A stretch of DNA of 33,576 bases. Origin: Comamonadaceae bacterium (GTDB taxonomy: Bacteria > Pseudomonadota > Gammaproteobacteria > Burkholderiales > Burkholderiaceae_C). Of this stretch, positions 7,626-16,503 are shown piece by piece. Location: the NCBI GenBank assembly GCA_027486255.1, contig JAIXPL010000012.1, positions 1 to 33,576 on the forward strand. Direction: 5' to 3'. A program made the position numbers and the translations under genes. Within the stretch, counting starts at the first letter, position 1; each line of letters starts with the position of its first letter. The notes beneath the pieces are model-generated. The model ran no database searches. It had not been told where the DNA came from and was given only the letters and a program-made list of their open reading frames with translations.

Positions 7626-9269
7626 ATGAGCCTCAAAAGCATTTACCTTCGCGATTTCGTCATCGTCCAGGAACTCGAGCTTGACCTGGGCGCAGGCTTT
7701 AGCGTGCTCACCGGCGAGACCGGGGCGGGCAAGTCCATCCTGGTCGATGCGCTGCAGCTGGCACTCGGCGCCCGCGCCGACGCGGGCGTGGTGCGTGAAG
7801 GCGCGCAGCGCTGCGAGATCAGCACCACCTTTGAAGTGCCTGCGCCGCTGAAGACCTGGCTGGAAGAAGCGGGCCTGCAGGCAGCAGACGAGCTGCTACT
7901 GCGGCGAACCATCGACGCCCAGGGCAAGAGCCGCGCCTGGATCAACGGCAGCCCCGCCACGGTGGCGCAGCTGCGCGAGCTGGGCGACCAGCTGGTGGAC
8001 ATCCATGGCCAGCATGCCTGGCAGAGCCTGACCCGGCCCGAGTCGGTGCGCAGCCTGCTCGACGCCTATGCTGGCCTGTCCACCGACACCCTGGCTGCAC
8101 GCTGGGTCGCCTGGCGTGAGGCGCAAAAAGCGCTGACGCATGCCCGCCAGGCCCAGGACAGCCTGGCGCGCGAGCAAGAGCGCCTGGCCTGGCAGCTTGG
8201 CGAAGTGGCAAAGCTCTCGCCAGGCGAAGACGAGTGGGACGAGCTCAATGCGCAGCACGGCCGCCTGTCTCATGCGCAGGCCTTGCGCGATGCTGTGCAG
8301 TCGGCCGTGGATGCGCTGCAGGACGCCGACGAGAATGCCGCCGGGCTCCTGAGCCGCGCCATCCAGGCCCTGCAGGCGCAGTCGACCATCGAGCCGCGTT
8401 TTGCCGCCATCGTGGAGGAGCTCTCCAGCGCCCTGGCCCTGGCCGAGGACGCGGTGCACTCGCTCAACAGCTATGCGCGCCACGCCGAGCTCGACCCCCA
8501 GCGCCTGCAGGAACTCGACGAACGGCTGGGCCTCTGGGTCAGCCTGGCACGCCGCTACAAACGGCCGCCCGGCGAACTGCCGGCCCTCTGGCAAGGCTGG
8601 AAGGACGAACTCCAAAAACTCGACGCGGCCACCGATCTGGCGGCCCTGGAAAAGGCCGAAGCGGCGGCGCACAGTGCCTTCATGGACGAGGCCAAGGCCC
8701 TAGGCAAGGCCCGGGCCAAGGCGGCCCCAGCGCTGGCCAAGGCGATCACGCAGGCCATGCAGGGCCTGGGCATGCAGGGCGGGCTGTTTGAGGTGCGGCT
8801 GGACAAGCTCGAAGAGCCGCAGCAGCACGGCCTGGAGCAAGTGCAGTTCCTGGTGGCCGGTCATCCGGGTGCCACGCCGCGTCCGGTGGGCAAGGTGGCC
8901 TCGGGCGGCGAGCTCTCGCGCATTGCGCTGGCCATTGCCGTGACCACCAGCCGGCTGGGCACAGCCCAGACCCTGATTTTTGATGAAGTCGATGCTGGCG
9001 TGGGCGGGGCCGTCGCCGACACCGTGGGCCGCCTCATGAAACAGCTGGGCCAGGACCGGCAGGTCATGGCCGTGACGCACCTGCCGCAGGTGGCCGCCTG
9101 CGCCGACCGCCATCTGGTGGTGGCCAAGCAGACCCAGGACGGCACCACCAGCAGCAGCGTGCAGCCCGTGGACGGCGAGCATCGCGTGGCCGAGATTGCG
9201 CGCATGCTCGGCGGCGAGCGCCTGTCCAGCACCACACTGGCGCATGCCAAGGAGATGTTGGGCTCATGA
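7626..9269 (+). CDS. recN: DNA repair protein RecN
   Basis: A 547-residue SMC-like ATPase acting in double-strand-break repair with RecA. The Walker A motif is GETGAGKS at residues 30-37. The central part is a coiled-coil arm rich in Ala, Glu, Gln and Leu. The C-terminal ABC signature [13 protein letters not shown] and Walker B region [12 protein letters not shown] (about residues 424-460) complete the head domain. The length matches the family. No LexA box was recognised in the 73-base upstream gap. It overlaps rapZ by 4 bases (ATGA), so the two are translationally coupled. Confidence 0.97.
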   Translation: MSLKSIYLRDFVIVQELELDLGAGFSVLTGETGAGKSILVDALQLALGARADAGVVREGAQRCEISTTFEVPAPLKTWLEEAGLQAADELLLRRTIDAQGKSRAWINGSPATVAQLRELGDQLVDIHGQHAWQSLTRPESVRSLLDAYAGLSTDTLAARWVAWREAQKALTHARQAQDSLAREQERLAWQLGEVAKLSPGEDEWDELNAQHGRLSHAQALRDAVQSAVDALQDADENAAGLLSRAIQALQAQSTIEPRFAAIVEELSSALALAEDAVHSLNSYARHAELDPQRLQELDERLGLWVSLARRYKRPPGELPALWQGWKDELQKLDAATDLAALEKAEAAAHSAFMDEAKALGKARAKAAPALAKAITQAMQGLGMQGGLFEVRLDKLEEPQQHGLEQVQFLVAGHPGATPRPVGKVASGGELSRIALAIAVTTSRLGTAQTLIFDEVDAGVGGAVADTVGRLMKQLGQDRQVMAVTHLPQVAACADRHLVVAKQTQDGTTSSSVQPVDGEHRVAEIARMLGGERLSSTTLAHAKEMLGS

Positions 9270-10156
9270 GCGCTGCACCTGCCAAGGCCGCCATGGAGAT
9301 GGTGCTGATCACCGGCATGTCGGGTTCGGGCAAGTCGGTGGCCCTGCACGCCCTGGAAGATGCCGGCTACTACTGTGTGGACAACCTGCCGCCCGAGCTG
9401 CTGGGCAGCTTCGTGGCGCTGGAGCAGCGACATGGCGCGCGGAAAGTGGGCATCGCCATGGACGTGCGCAGCGCCGCCTCGCTGCCCCTGGTGCCCCAGC
9501 AGCTGCGCGAGTTGCGCGCGCAAGGCATCCAGATCACACCGATCTTTCTGGACGCCAGCACCGAGACGCTGGTGCGCCGCTTTTCAGAAACCCGCCGGCT
9601 GCATCCCCTTTCGCGCATGGAGTTGTCGGACCAGCACCGCGCGCTGGTCGAGGCCATCGAGCTCGAGCGCGAACTGCTGGGCGAACTGCGCGAGCAGGCC
9701 CACGTGCTGGACTCGAGCATGATCCGGGCGGCGCAGCTGCAGGCTTACGTCAAGAGCCTGATTGCCGCGCCCAGCGCGCAGCTCACGCTGGTGTTCGAGT
9801 CCTTTGCCTTCAAGCGCGGGGTGCCGCTGGATGCGGACTACGTCTTCGACGTGCGCATGCTGCCCAACCCCCACTACGAGGCCGAACTGCGGGCTCTAAC
9901 GGGGCGGGATGAACCCGTGGCCGCTTACCTGCGCGACAGCCAGGAAGTGGGCGAGATGCTCGGCAATATCCAGGACTTCATCGGCCGCTGGCTGGCTGCG
10001 CTGGCGCGCGACCACCGCAGCTACGTGACCGTGGCCATTGGCTGCACGGGTGGCCAGCACCGCTCGGTGTACCTGGTCGAGGCGCTGGCCCAGACCTTCA
10101 GCGCCTCCTGGCCCACGCTCAAGCGCCACCGCGAACTCGACGCCTTGCGCGTCTGA
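9266..10156 (+). CDS. rapZ: RNase adapter protein RapZ
   Basis: A 296-residue P-loop protein of the RapZ (YvcJ) family. The N-terminal Walker A is GMSGSGKS at residues 17-24. The conserved [15 protein letters not shown] follows, and the C-terminal domain ends with the hallmark [15 protein letters not shown], which binds a ligand such as glucosamine-6-phosphate or RNA in enterobacteria. In E. coli it directs RNase E to the sRNA GlmZ; those sRNAs are not known to me in betaproteobacteria, so the role here may differ. In many proteobacteria it neighbours hprK or ptsN; here it directly follows recN. It ends 7 bases from the convergent mutY. Confidence 0.95.
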   Translation: MSAAPAKAAMEMVLITGMSGSGKSVALHALEDAGYYCVDNLPPELLGSFVALEQRHGARKVGIAMDVRSAASLPLVPQQLRELRAQGIQITPIFLDASTETLVRRFSETRRLHPLSRMELSDQHRALVEAIELERELLGELREQAHVLDSSMIRAAQLQAYVKSLIAAPSAQLTLVFESFAFKRGVPLDADYVFDVRMLPNPHYEAELRALTGRDEPVAAYLRDSQEVGEMLGNIQDFIGRWLAALARDHRSYVTVAIGCTGGQHRSVYLVEALAQTFSASWPTLKRHRELDALRV

Positions 10157-10163
10157 GGGCGCT

Positions 10164-11234
10164 TCAGGCCACGCTGGCAGCTTCAAGCAGCTTGCGAATC
10201 GGTGCGGGCAGGCCCAGGCCCGGCCAGTCAGCCCGCCCAAACCACGCGCCCTGCGCCCCTGCGGGACCCGCTGCCGACCAGGCCAGGCGCACCGGATGCA
10301 GGTGCAGATCGCGGTGGGTGAGCACGTGAAGAAAGGGTTCGAGCACCTGGGCCTTCGACCTCTGCCGCGGGGCCAGGCGCTGTGCCAGCGCCGGCTCATC
10401 CTCGAACACCGGCAGGCAGTACAGGCCGCCCCAGATGCCCTGCTCGGGCCGGCGTTCCAGCCACACCGCACCGTCGCCGCGCACGGCCCAAAGCAACCAC
10501 AGCCTCTGGCTTGAGCGCTTGAGCCGGCGGCTCTTGACGGGGTAGCGTTCGGGCTCCCCTTCCTGCAGCGCCATGCACAGGCTCTGCATGGGGCAGAGCA
10601 GGCATTGGGGCTTGCGCTGGGTGCAGACCGTAGCACCCAGGTCCATCAAGCCCTGGGTGTAGGCCGGCATATCGCCTGCCTGCGCTGGCACCAGGGCCTG
10701 GGCACAGGCCAGCAGCTCACGCGCATGCGCTGTCTGCGCCAGGTCCGAGCCGAAGCCGAGCACGCGCGTGAGCACGCGCTTGACATTGCCATCGAGGATG
10801 GCGGCGCGCTCGCCGAAGCAAAAAGACGCAATCGCTGCCGCCGTGGACGGGCCAATCCCGGGCAAGCTGGCCAGCAGCTCGGCCGTGCCCGGAAAGGCCC
10901 CGCCATGGACTTCGACCACCTGGCGCGCACAGCGATGCAGATTCCGCGCGCGGCTGTAGTAACCCAGCCCGCTCCAGAGGCCCAGCACCTCGTCGAGCTC
11001 GGCTGCAGCCAGTTCAGCCACGCTGGGAAAGCGCTCCAGAAAACGGGCGTAGTAGCCCAGCACAGTACTCACCTGCGTCTGCTGCAGCATGATTTCGGAC
11101 AACCACACGCGGTAGGGGTCACGGGTGTGCTGCCAGGGCAGGTGGCTGCGGCCATGCGTGCGCTGCCAGTGCACCAGGCGCGCCGCAAATTCGTCTGCGA
11201 TGCGTGCAGGAAGCTGGGGGGAAGGCGAGCGCAC
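10164..11234 (-). CDS. mutY: A/G-specific adenine glycosylase MutY
   Basis: A 356-residue adenine glycosylase removing A opposite 8-oxoguanine. Visible features are catalytic Glu47 in SEIMLQQTQV, the helix-hairpin-helix LPGIGPSTAAA (124-134), catalytic Asp148 in ILDGNVKRV, and the [4Fe-4S] cluster Cys204-x6-Cys211-x2-Cys214-x5-Cys220. The C-terminal NUDIX-like domain for 8-oxoG recognition follows. I place the start at GTG 11234, two bases after the mutM stop, since no ATG, GTG or TTG occurs between it and the conserved N-terminus; the Shine-Dalgarno is poor. It is cotranscribed with mutM, so both glycosylases of the GO repair system are made from one message. Confidence 0.93.
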   Translation of the reverse strand: MRSPSPQLPARIADEFAARLVHWQRTHGRSHLPWQHTRDPYRVWLSEIMLQQTQVSTVLGYYARFLERFPSVAELAAAELDEVLGLWSGLGYYSRARNLHRCARQVVEVHGGAFPGTAELLASLPGIGPSTAAAIASFCFGERAAILDGNVKRVLTRVLGFGSDLAQTAHARELLACAQALVPAQAGDMPAYTQGLMDLGATVCTQRKPQCLLCPMQSLCMALQEGEPERYPVKSRRLKRSSQRLWLLWAVRGDGAVWLERRPEQGIWGGLYCLPVFEDEPALAQRLAPRQRSKAQVLEPFLHVLTHRDLHLHPVRLAWSAAGPAGAQGAWFGRADWPGLGLPAPIRKLLEAASVA

Positions 11235-11236
11235 GG

Positions 11237-12055
11237 CTAGAAGGTCTGACAACGTGGGCAGTAGTAGGTCGAGCGCTGCTGCTGCACCACGCGCTTGATC
11301 GGCGCCTCGCACACCCGGCAAGGCAGGCCCTGGCGGTCATAGACCTGCGCGCCCAGCTGGAAGTGGCCGGTCTCGCCCAGCGCGTTGGAGAAATCACGCA
11401 GCGTGCTGCCGCCCTTGCGCACGGCCTCGGCCAGTACCTCGCGGATGGCGGCATGAAGGCGCGCGGCGCGGGCGCGGCTGATCTGGCAGGCGCGCACGGT
11501 GGGCCGGATGCCGGCCATGAACAGCGCCTCGGAGGCGTAGATGTTGCCCACGCCCACCACCACCTCGCCGGCCAGCAGAACCTGCTTGATGGCGGTCTGA
11601 CGGGCCTTGAGCGCGCGCTGGAAGTCAGCCAGGTCAAAGCCTTCACCGAGCGGCTCCACGCCCAGTCGTCCGAGCAGCTTGCGAGCCACCGCGTCGTCCT
11701 CGTGCGCGGCAAAAACTACGGCGCCGAAGCGGCGGGGGTCATTCAGGCGCAGGATGCCCTGGCTGGTCTGCAGCTCGAAGTGGTCGTGGCGGCCGGGCGG
11801 CGGCAAAAAGTCATCGAAAACCACGCTGCCCGACATGCCCAGGTGCATCAGCAACAGGCCCTGGGGCGCCAGGTCGATCAGCAGGTACTTGCCGCGCCGG
11901 CGCACGGCTTCAATGCGGTGCCCCACCAGGGCCTGCGGGTTGCAGCCCAGCGGCCAGCGCAGGGGCTTGCCCAGGCGGACGGCCTGAACCTGCGCGCCGG
12001 CGATGCGGTCGGCAAAACTCAGGCGGGTGACCTCGACTTCGGGAAGTTCAGGCAT
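11237..12055 (-). CDS. mutM: Formamidopyrimidine-DNA glycosylase MutM (Fpg)
   Basis: A 272-residue bifunctional 8-oxoguanine glycosylase / AP lyase. It begins PELPEVE after Met, giving the catalytic Pro2 and Glu3. Lys56 ([11 protein letters not shown]) is the conserved beta-elimination lysine. The H2TH region includes [13 protein letters not shown], and the C-terminal zinc finger has Cys246, Cys249, Cys266 and Cys269. It is the first gene of the mutM-mutY pair and divergent from the TPR gene, 37 bases away. GATAAT (12084-12079 on the minus strand) is a good -10 candidate that would give a short leader including GGAAGG. Confidence 0.97.
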   Translation of the reverse strand: MPELPEVEVTRLSFADRIAGAQVQAVRLGKPLRWPLGCNPQALVGHRIEAVRRRGKYLLIDLAPQGLLLMHLGMSGSVVFDDFLPPPGRHDHFELQTSQGILRLNDPRRFGAVVFAAHEDDAVARKLLGRLGVEPLGEGFDLADFQRALKARQTAIKQVLLAGEVVVGVGNIYASEALFMAGIRPTVRACQISRARAARLHAAIREVLAEAVRKGGSTLRDFSNALGETGHFQLGAQVYDRQGLPCRVCEAPIKRVVQQQRSTYYCPRCQTF

Positions 12056-12078
12056 GGGGCAACAAGGAAGAGCCTTCC

Positions 12079-12086
12079 ATTATCAT
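12079..12086. promoter_or_regulatory. Overlapping divergent -10 elements, mutM and TPR gene
   Basis: One AT-rich island serves both directions. TATCAT (12081-12086, plus) ends exactly 6 bases before the TPR-protein ATG, which has no Shine-Dalgarno. GATAAT (12084-12079, minus) precedes mutM with a leader of about 17 bases. No convincing -35 hexamer is seen for the plus-strand direction. Confidence 0.4.
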
Positions 12087-12092
12087 GACCTG

Positions 12093-13829
12093 ATGAAAAC
12101 CAAGCTGATCTGCGCCCTGCTCGGTCTGGGGCTGGCTGCACCTACGCTGCAGGCCCAGACCGCACCGGCAACCTCGACCCGGGAGGCGCGCAGCAATGCC
12201 TCGTTCAGTGCGCAGATGTTCTACCAGATCCTGGTGGCCGAGATGAGCGCTGCACGGGGCGATCTGGGCGCGGCCGTCTCGCTCTTGCTGGATGCCGCGC
12301 GCAAGAGCGGCGATGCGCAGCTTTACCAACGCGCCGCCGACCTGGCCCTGGGCGCACGTGCGGGCGACACCGCCCTGCAGGTGGCACGCAGCTGGCGACA
12401 GGCCCAGCCCCGCTCGCTGGAAGCCAACCGCTACGTGCTGCAGATCCTGGTGGCCATGAACCGCGTGAGCGAGACAGCCGAGCCGCTCAAGACCCTGGTG
12501 GAGCTCACCCCCGAGGCAGGACGCGCCGAACTGCTGGACGTGTTGCCCGCCCTCTACGGCCGCGCCAGTGAGCGCAAGCTGGCGGCCAGCGTGGTGGAGC
12601 AGGCGCTGGCACCGGCCCTGGCCCAGGCGCGGACCGCGCCCTCGGCCTGGGCGGCGGTGGCCCGCCTGCGCGCCACCGCCTCCGATGTGACGGGCGCCCT
12701 AGAGGCGGTGGAGCGCGCCCAGCGGGTGCAGGCCTCGCATGTACCGGCCGCCATCATGGCGGTAGACCTCATGGACAAGAGCCGGCCGCAGGCCGAGCTC
12801 ATGGTCAAGCGCTACCTCGAAAGCGCCACGCCTCCTGCGCCACAGGTTCGACTGGGCTATGCCCGCAGCCTGCTGGACCTGCAGCGCCAGAGAGACAGTC
12901 AAACCCAGCTCGAGCTGCTCACCAGCGAGCACCCCGACTTCCCAGACGGCTGGCTGCTGCTGGGCTCGCTGCAGGCCGAATCATCGCGCCTGGCGCAGGC
13001 CGAGACCTCGCTCAAGCGCTACCTGGCCCTCAGCCAGCCCAGGGCCAGCGGCAACAGCCGGGGCATGGCGCAGGCCCAGCTGATGCTCGCGCAGGTGGCT
13101 GAGAAACGCGGCGACATCGCCGAGGCCGAGCGCTGGTTGGCCATGGTCAGTAACCGGGAGTTGCTGGTGCAGACTCAAAGCCGCCGGGCCTCCCTGCTGG
13201 CGCGCCAAGGCAAGATGCAGGAAGCACGCGAGCTGATCCGCAAGCTGCCCGAACAAGAGCCCGGTGATGCGCGCCTGAAGCTGCTCGCAGAAGTCAATCT
13301 GCTGCGCGAGTTCAAACAATTCGAGCCGGCCCTGGAGCTGCTCACCCGGGCCGCCGCGGCTGCGCCGCAAGACACCGACGTGATTTACGAGCAGGCCATG
13401 ATGGCCGAGAAGCTCGGCCGCCTCGAGCAGATGGAGCAGCTGCTGCGGCGCGCGATCCAGCTCAAACCGGATAACGCAGCGGCGTACAACGCCCTGGGCT
13501 ATTCCCTGGCAGACCGCGGCCTGCGCCTACCCGAGGCCAAGCAGCTGATCCAGAAAGCCCTGGAGTTCGCCCCGAACGACCCCTACATCCAGGACAGCCT
13601 GGCCTGGGTGGAGTTCCGCCTGGGCAACAAGCAAGAAGCCTTGCGGGTGATCGAGATCGCCTACAGGGCCAAACCCGACGCCGAGATCGCCGCGCACTTC
13701 GGCGAAATCCTCTGGAGCCTGGACCAGCGCGACCGGGCTCGACAACTCTGGCGCGAAGGCATGGAACTCAACCCCGAGAACGAGACCCTGCTGGAGACGA
13801 TCAAGCGCCTGCTGCAGGCCAAGCCTTGA
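12093..13829 (+). CDS. Exported tetratricopeptide-repeat protein
   Basis: A 578-residue protein with a Sec signal peptide (positively charged MKTK, hydrophobic core, likely cleavage after LQAQ around residue 22) followed by repeated helical pairs typical of TPR domains. The clearest repeats are near the C-terminus (AAYNALGYSLADRG, YIQDSLAWVEFRLGN, EIAAHFGEILWSL). It is expected in the periplasm or attached to the envelope. It stands just before lolB, and this TPR-lolB-ispE order is common in Burkholderiales, so a role with outer-membrane lipoprotein handling or envelope assembly is possible but unproven. ATG 12093 is supported by the signal peptide. A -10-like hexamer lies 6 bases upstream, suggesting leaderless mRNA. 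Confidence 0.88.
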   Translation: MKTKLICALLGLGLAAPTLQAQTAPATSTREARSNASFSAQMFYQILVAEMSAARGDLGAAVSLLLDAARKSGDAQLYQRAADLALGARAGDTALQVARSWRQAQPRSLEANRYVLQILVAMNRVSETAEPLKTLVELTPEAGRAELLDVLPALYGRASERKLAASVVEQALAPALAQARTAPSAWAAVARLRATASDVTGALEAVERAQRVQASHVPAAIMAVDLMDKSRPQAELMVKRYLESATPPAPQVRLGYARSLLDLQRQRDSQTQLELLTSEHPDFPDGWLLLGSLQAESSRLAQAETSLKRYLALSQPRASGNSRGMAQAQLMLAQVAEKRGDIAEAERWLAMVSNRELLVQTQSRRASLLARQGKMQEARELIRKLPEQEPGDARLKLLAEVNLLREFKQFEPALELLTRAAAAAPQDTDVIYEQAMMAEKLGRLEQMEQLLRRAIQLKPDNAAAYNALGYSLADRGLRLPEAKQLIQKALEFAPNDPYIQDSLAWVEFRLGNKQEALRVIEIAYRAKPDAEIAAHFGEILWSLDQRDRARQLWREGMELNPENETLLETIKRLLQAKP

Positions 13830-13840
13830 GCCCCTGGGCC

Positions 13841-14329
13841 ATGCCGCATCTGCATGACCGCCGCCGCCTGCTGGCGGCCAGCCTGGGTCTTCTGGCTGCC
13901 GGCTGTGCGCCGCTGCACCCCCCCACCACCACCTCTGAGCGCTGGAGCGGACGGCTGAGTCTGGCAGTCCGCGGTCCTTCGCCACAGTCCTTCTCCACGG
14001 GGTTCGAGCTCAGCGGCAATGCCCTGAAGGGCGAGCTCTTGCTGACCTCGCCGCTGGGCATCAGCCTGGCACAGGCGCGCTGGGAGCCTGGTCAGGCCCT
14101 GCTGGACGCCGGTTCAAAGAGCAGGCGCTTTGACTCGATGGAGTCGCTCCTAGAAGACCTGACGGGCGCCGCGCTGCCGCTGGCTGCTCTCTTTGACTGG
14201 CTGCGGGGCATCTCCACCCCGGTGGCTGGCTGGGAAGCCGATCTGGCACAGCAGAGCCAGGGGCGGCTGTCGGCACGACGCCTCAGCCCCGCGCCGCAGG
14301 TGGAACTGCGCTTGCTGCTCGACCAATAG
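13841..14329 (+). CDS. lolB: Outer-membrane lipoprotein insertase LolB
   Basis: A 162-residue lipoprotein with lipobox LAAG-Cys22, then RWSGRLSLAV and FELSGNALKGELLLTSPLG, the opening strands of the LolB beta-barrel. LolB receives lipoproteins from periplasmic LolA and inserts them in the inner leaflet of the outer membrane. It is short and divergent, as usual for betaproteobacterial LolB. ATG 13841 is chosen; an alternative TTG at 13826 overlaps the preceding stop as TTGA and would add five residues. The position just before ispE is the normal one in beta- and gammaproteobacteria and supports the call. Confidence 0.88.
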   Translation: MPHLHDRRRLLAASLGLLAAGCAPLHPPTTTSERWSGRLSLAVRGPSPQSFSTGFELSGNALKGELLLTSPLGISLAQARWEPGQALLDAGSKSRRFDSMESLLEDLTGAALPLAALFDWLRGISTPVAGWEADLAQQSQGRLSARRLSPAPQVELRLLLDQ

Positions 14330-14346
14330 GCCATAGGTCCGCCGCC

Positions 14347-15204
14347 ATGACCCGCCTGCACGACATCCTGGCCCCGGCCAAGCTCAACCTCTTCCTGCAT
14401 GTGACCGGGCGGCGCGCTGATGGCTACCACCTGCTGCAGTCGGTGTTCATGCTGATCGACTGGTGCGACCGCCTGCACTTCGAGCTGCGCCGCGATGGCG
14501 TGATCAGCCGCAGCGAGACCAGCGGCGAGCCGCTGCCGGCCGATGACCTGTGTGTGCGCGCGGCACGCGCCCTGCAAGCGGCCACCGGCACGCCGCTGGG
14601 CGTGCATATCCACCTGGAAAAGAACATTCCCTCCCAAGCGGGCATGGGCGGCGGCTCATCGGATGCCGCCGCCTGCCTGCTGGCCCTGCAGCGCCTATGG
14701 CAGGTGAGCCTTCCCCGGCCCGAGCTGCAGGCCCTGGCCCTGCGGCTGGGTGCCGACGTGCCCTTCTTTCTCTCGGGTGGCCATGCCTGGGTGGAGGGCG
14801 TGGGTGAGCAGCTCACGCCGATCGCTTTGCCGGCCGGACGTTTCCTCGTCGTCAAGCCCGTCGCAGGTCTGCCCACGCCAGCCATCTTCGGCTCGCCAGA
14901 GCTCAAACGCGACTCGGAACCTGCTACAATATTGAGCTTTGCTGCACACCAGCCGCGCCAAATGTTCGAGTTTGGGCGCAACGACCTGCAGCCGGTGGCC
15001 CAACAGCTCTGTCCGGACATCACCCAGGCTCTGACCTGGCTGAGAGCCCAGGGTTTGCAAGGCCGTATGACCGGTTCAGGCAGCGCGGTTTTTGCGCCGA
15101 TTCCTGCGGGGATTGAGCCCAACACCACGGCCCCCGGCCTTCCGGAGGGTTTCCTGGTGAGAACGTGCAGCAACTTGGAAAGTCATCCTCTGGCGGGTTG
15201 GTAA
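14347..15204 (+). CDS. ispE: 4-diphosphocytidyl-2-C-methyl-D-erythritol kinase
   Basis: A 285-residue GHMP kinase catalysing the fourth step of the MEP pathway to isopentenyl diphosphate. Lys12 (APAKLNLFLHVTGRR) and Asp137 (GADVPFF) are the catalytic pair. The ATP-binding loop IPSQAGMGGGSSDAAA lies at residues 94-109, and RMTGSGSAVFA is the C-terminal GHMP motif. The gene begins 17 bases after lolB. Its 3' third contains an AT-rich extended -10 (14922-14930) that could be an internal promoter for the downstream tRNA-Gln / prs. Confidence 0.96.
   Translation: MTRLHDILAPAKLNLFLHVTGRRADGYHLLQSVFMLIDWCDRLHFELRRDGVISRSETSGEPLPADDLCVRAARALQAATGTPLGVHIHLEKNIPSQAGMGGGSSDAAACLLALQRLWQVSLPRPELQALALRLGADVPFFLSGGHAWVEGVGEQLTPIALPAGRFLVVKPVAGLPTPAIFGSPELKRDSEPATILSFAAHQPRQMFEFGRNDLQPVAQQLCPDITQALTWLRAQGLQGRMTGSGSAVFAPIPAGIEPNTTAPGLPEGFLVRTCSNLESHPLAGW
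14922..14930 (+). promoter_or_regulatory. Candidate extended -10 promoter inside ispE
   Basis: TG-C-TACAAT, matching the extended -10 consensus at eight of nine positions, inside an AT-rich patch that stands out in a GC-rich gene. It lies about 340 bases upstream of tRNA-Gln. The -35 region (CTCAAA at 14902-14907) is poor, as is allowed for extended -10 promoters. No better promoter was found in the 69 bases between ispE and the tRNA. Confidence 0.35.
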
Positions 15205-15273
15205 ACTCCCCGCCTCAGGTTTTCCGAGCAAAGAATGATGGGTCGCCTGCCTTCTATGGCAGGTGTCCTGTGT

Positions 15274-15350
15274 AGGGGAGTCGCCAAGTTGGTCAAGGCA
15301 CCGGATTTTGATTCCGGCATGCGAGGGTTCGAGTCCTTCCTCCCCTGCCA
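15274..15350 (+). tRNA. tRNA-Gln (anticodon UUG)
   Basis: A 77-base tRNA. The acceptor stem AGGGGAG pairs with CTCCCCT, followed by discriminator G and an encoded CCA (15348-15350). The anticodon stem CCGGA/TCCGG holds a 7-base loop with anticodon TTG at 15308-15310. The T arm contains GGTTCGAGTCC. The 5' end has A1-U72 where E. coli tRNA-Gln has U1-A72. The location between ispE and prs is the usual one in betaproteobacteria. Confidence 0.97.
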
Positions 15351-15360
15351 AATCTGCAAC

Positions 15361-15406
15361 GGCCTTTGCCGCGTGCGCTGGATGCAGCCACGGGCAAGGG
15401 CCTTTT
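15361..15406 (+). terminator. Long hairpin with U-tract between tRNA-Gln and prs
   Basis: The left arm 15361-15380 pairs with 15385-15402: GGCCTTTGCC with GGCAAGGGCC (one G-T pair), then CGTG with CACG and GCTG with CAGC, with one unpaired base on the 5' side between each block and a GATG loop. TTTT follows at 15403-15406. It has the form of an intrinsic terminator for the tRNA transcript, but prs begins only 36 bases later with no clear promoter of its own. Partial read-through or attenuation is therefore likely. Confidence 0.7.
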
Positions 15407-15441
15407 GTTGACCTCTGTCATCCACCTCGCCAGGTCCCGAC

Positions 15442-16416
15442 ATGCAAGTGCCCCACTCTGACTTCATGGTGTTCACCGGCAACGCCAATCCCAGCATGGC
15501 GCAGGAGATTGCCAGCCACCTGGGCACCTCGCTGGGTGCCGCCCAGGTGGGCCGCTTCTCGGACGGCGAAGTGACGGTGGAAATCCAGCAGAACGTGCGG
15601 GCCCGTGACGTGTTCGTGGTGCAGTCCACCTGCGCCCCGACCAACGACAACCTGATGGAACTGCTGATCATGGTCGACGCGCTCAAGCGCGCCTCGGCCG
15701 AGCGCATTTCCGCCGTCATCCCCTATTTCGGCTATGCCCGCCAGGACCGCCGCCCCCGCTCGGCCCGCGTGCCGATCACGGCCAAGGTGGTGGCCAACAT
15801 GCTGCAGGCCGTGGGTGTTTCGCGTGTGCTGACCATGGACCTGCACGCCGACCAGATCCAGGGCTTCTTCGACATCCCGGTCGACAACATCTACGCCTCG
15901 CCGGTGCTGCTGGGCGACTTGAGCCAGAAGAACTACACCGATCTGATCGTGGTCTCGCCCGACGTCGGCGGCGTGGTGCGCGCCCGCGCGCTGGCCAAGC
16001 AGCTGGGCTGCGACATGGCCATCATCGACAAACGCCGCCCCAAGGCGAACGTCTCGGAGGTGATGCACGTCATCGGCGACATCGAAGGCCGCAACTGCGT
16101 GATCATGGACGACATGATCGACACCGCAGGCACCTTGGTCAAAGCCGCCGAGGTGCTCAAGGAGCGCGGCGCCAAGAAGGTCTATGCCTACTGCACGCAC
16201 CCGGTGTTCTCGGGCCCGGCCATCGATCGCCTCTCCAAGGGCGAGGCGCTGGACGAGGTCGTCATCACCAACACCATTCCGCTGAACGCCACCGCTCAGG
16301 CGTGCAGCAAGATTCGCCAACTCTCCGTGGCCCCGCTGTTTGCTGAAACCATCCAGCGCATTGCCAAGGGAGAGTCGGTCATGAGTTTGTTCTCGGACCA
16401 GGACCACCTGTTCTGA
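15442..16416 (+). CDS. prs: Ribose-phosphate pyrophosphokinase (PRPP synthetase)
   Basis: A 324-residue class I PRPP synthetase transferring pyrophosphate from ATP to ribose-5-phosphate. It makes the precursor for purines, pyrimidines, histidine, tryptophan and NAD. The flexible-loop / ATP region is RFSDGEV (38-44) and [10 protein letters not shown] (95-104). [11 protein letters not shown] (133-143) contains the divalent-cation site. The PRPP-binding signature is DDMIDTAGT (223-231). The length is typical. It lies between tRNA-Gln and rplY; expression may depend on read-through of the hairpin at 15361-15406. Confidence 0.97.
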   Translation: MQVPHSDFMVFTGNANPSMAQEIASHLGTSLGAAQVGRFSDGEVTVEIQQNVRARDVFVVQSTCAPTNDNLMELLIMVDALKRASAERISAVIPYFGYARQDRRPRSARVPITAKVVANMLQAVGVSRVLTMDLHADQIQGFFDIPVDNIYASPVLLGDLSQKNYTDLIVVSPDVGGVVRARALAKQLGCDMAIIDKRRPKANVSEVMHVIGDIEGRNCVIMDDMIDTAGTLVKAAEVLKERGAKKVYAYCTHPVFSGPAIDRLSKGEALDEVVITNTIPLNATAQACSKIRQLSVAPLFAETIQRIAKGESVMSLFSDQDHLF

Positions 16417-16427
16417 TCGGGGAGCAT

Positions 16428-16454
16428 TAAGCCGGCTGCCGCAAGGCGGCCTTA
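16428..16454 (+). promoter_or_regulatory. Hairpin in the prs-rplY spacer (possible leader element)
   Basis: GCTGCC (16435-16440) pairs with GGCGGC (16445-16450) around a GCAA tetraloop (16441-16444). An outer TAAG/CTTA helix (16428-16431 with 16451-16454) encloses a CCG bulge. No long T-run follows, so it is not a classic terminator. It sits 50 bases before rplY and might be an autoregulatory leader, an mRNA-processing site or a weak attenuator. Function is unproven. Confidence 0.4.
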
Positions 16455-16503
16455 TTGTCACGAGGCGCCAGCTGGTCGCGGCCCGCCTCTACTGGAGAAA
16501 ACC

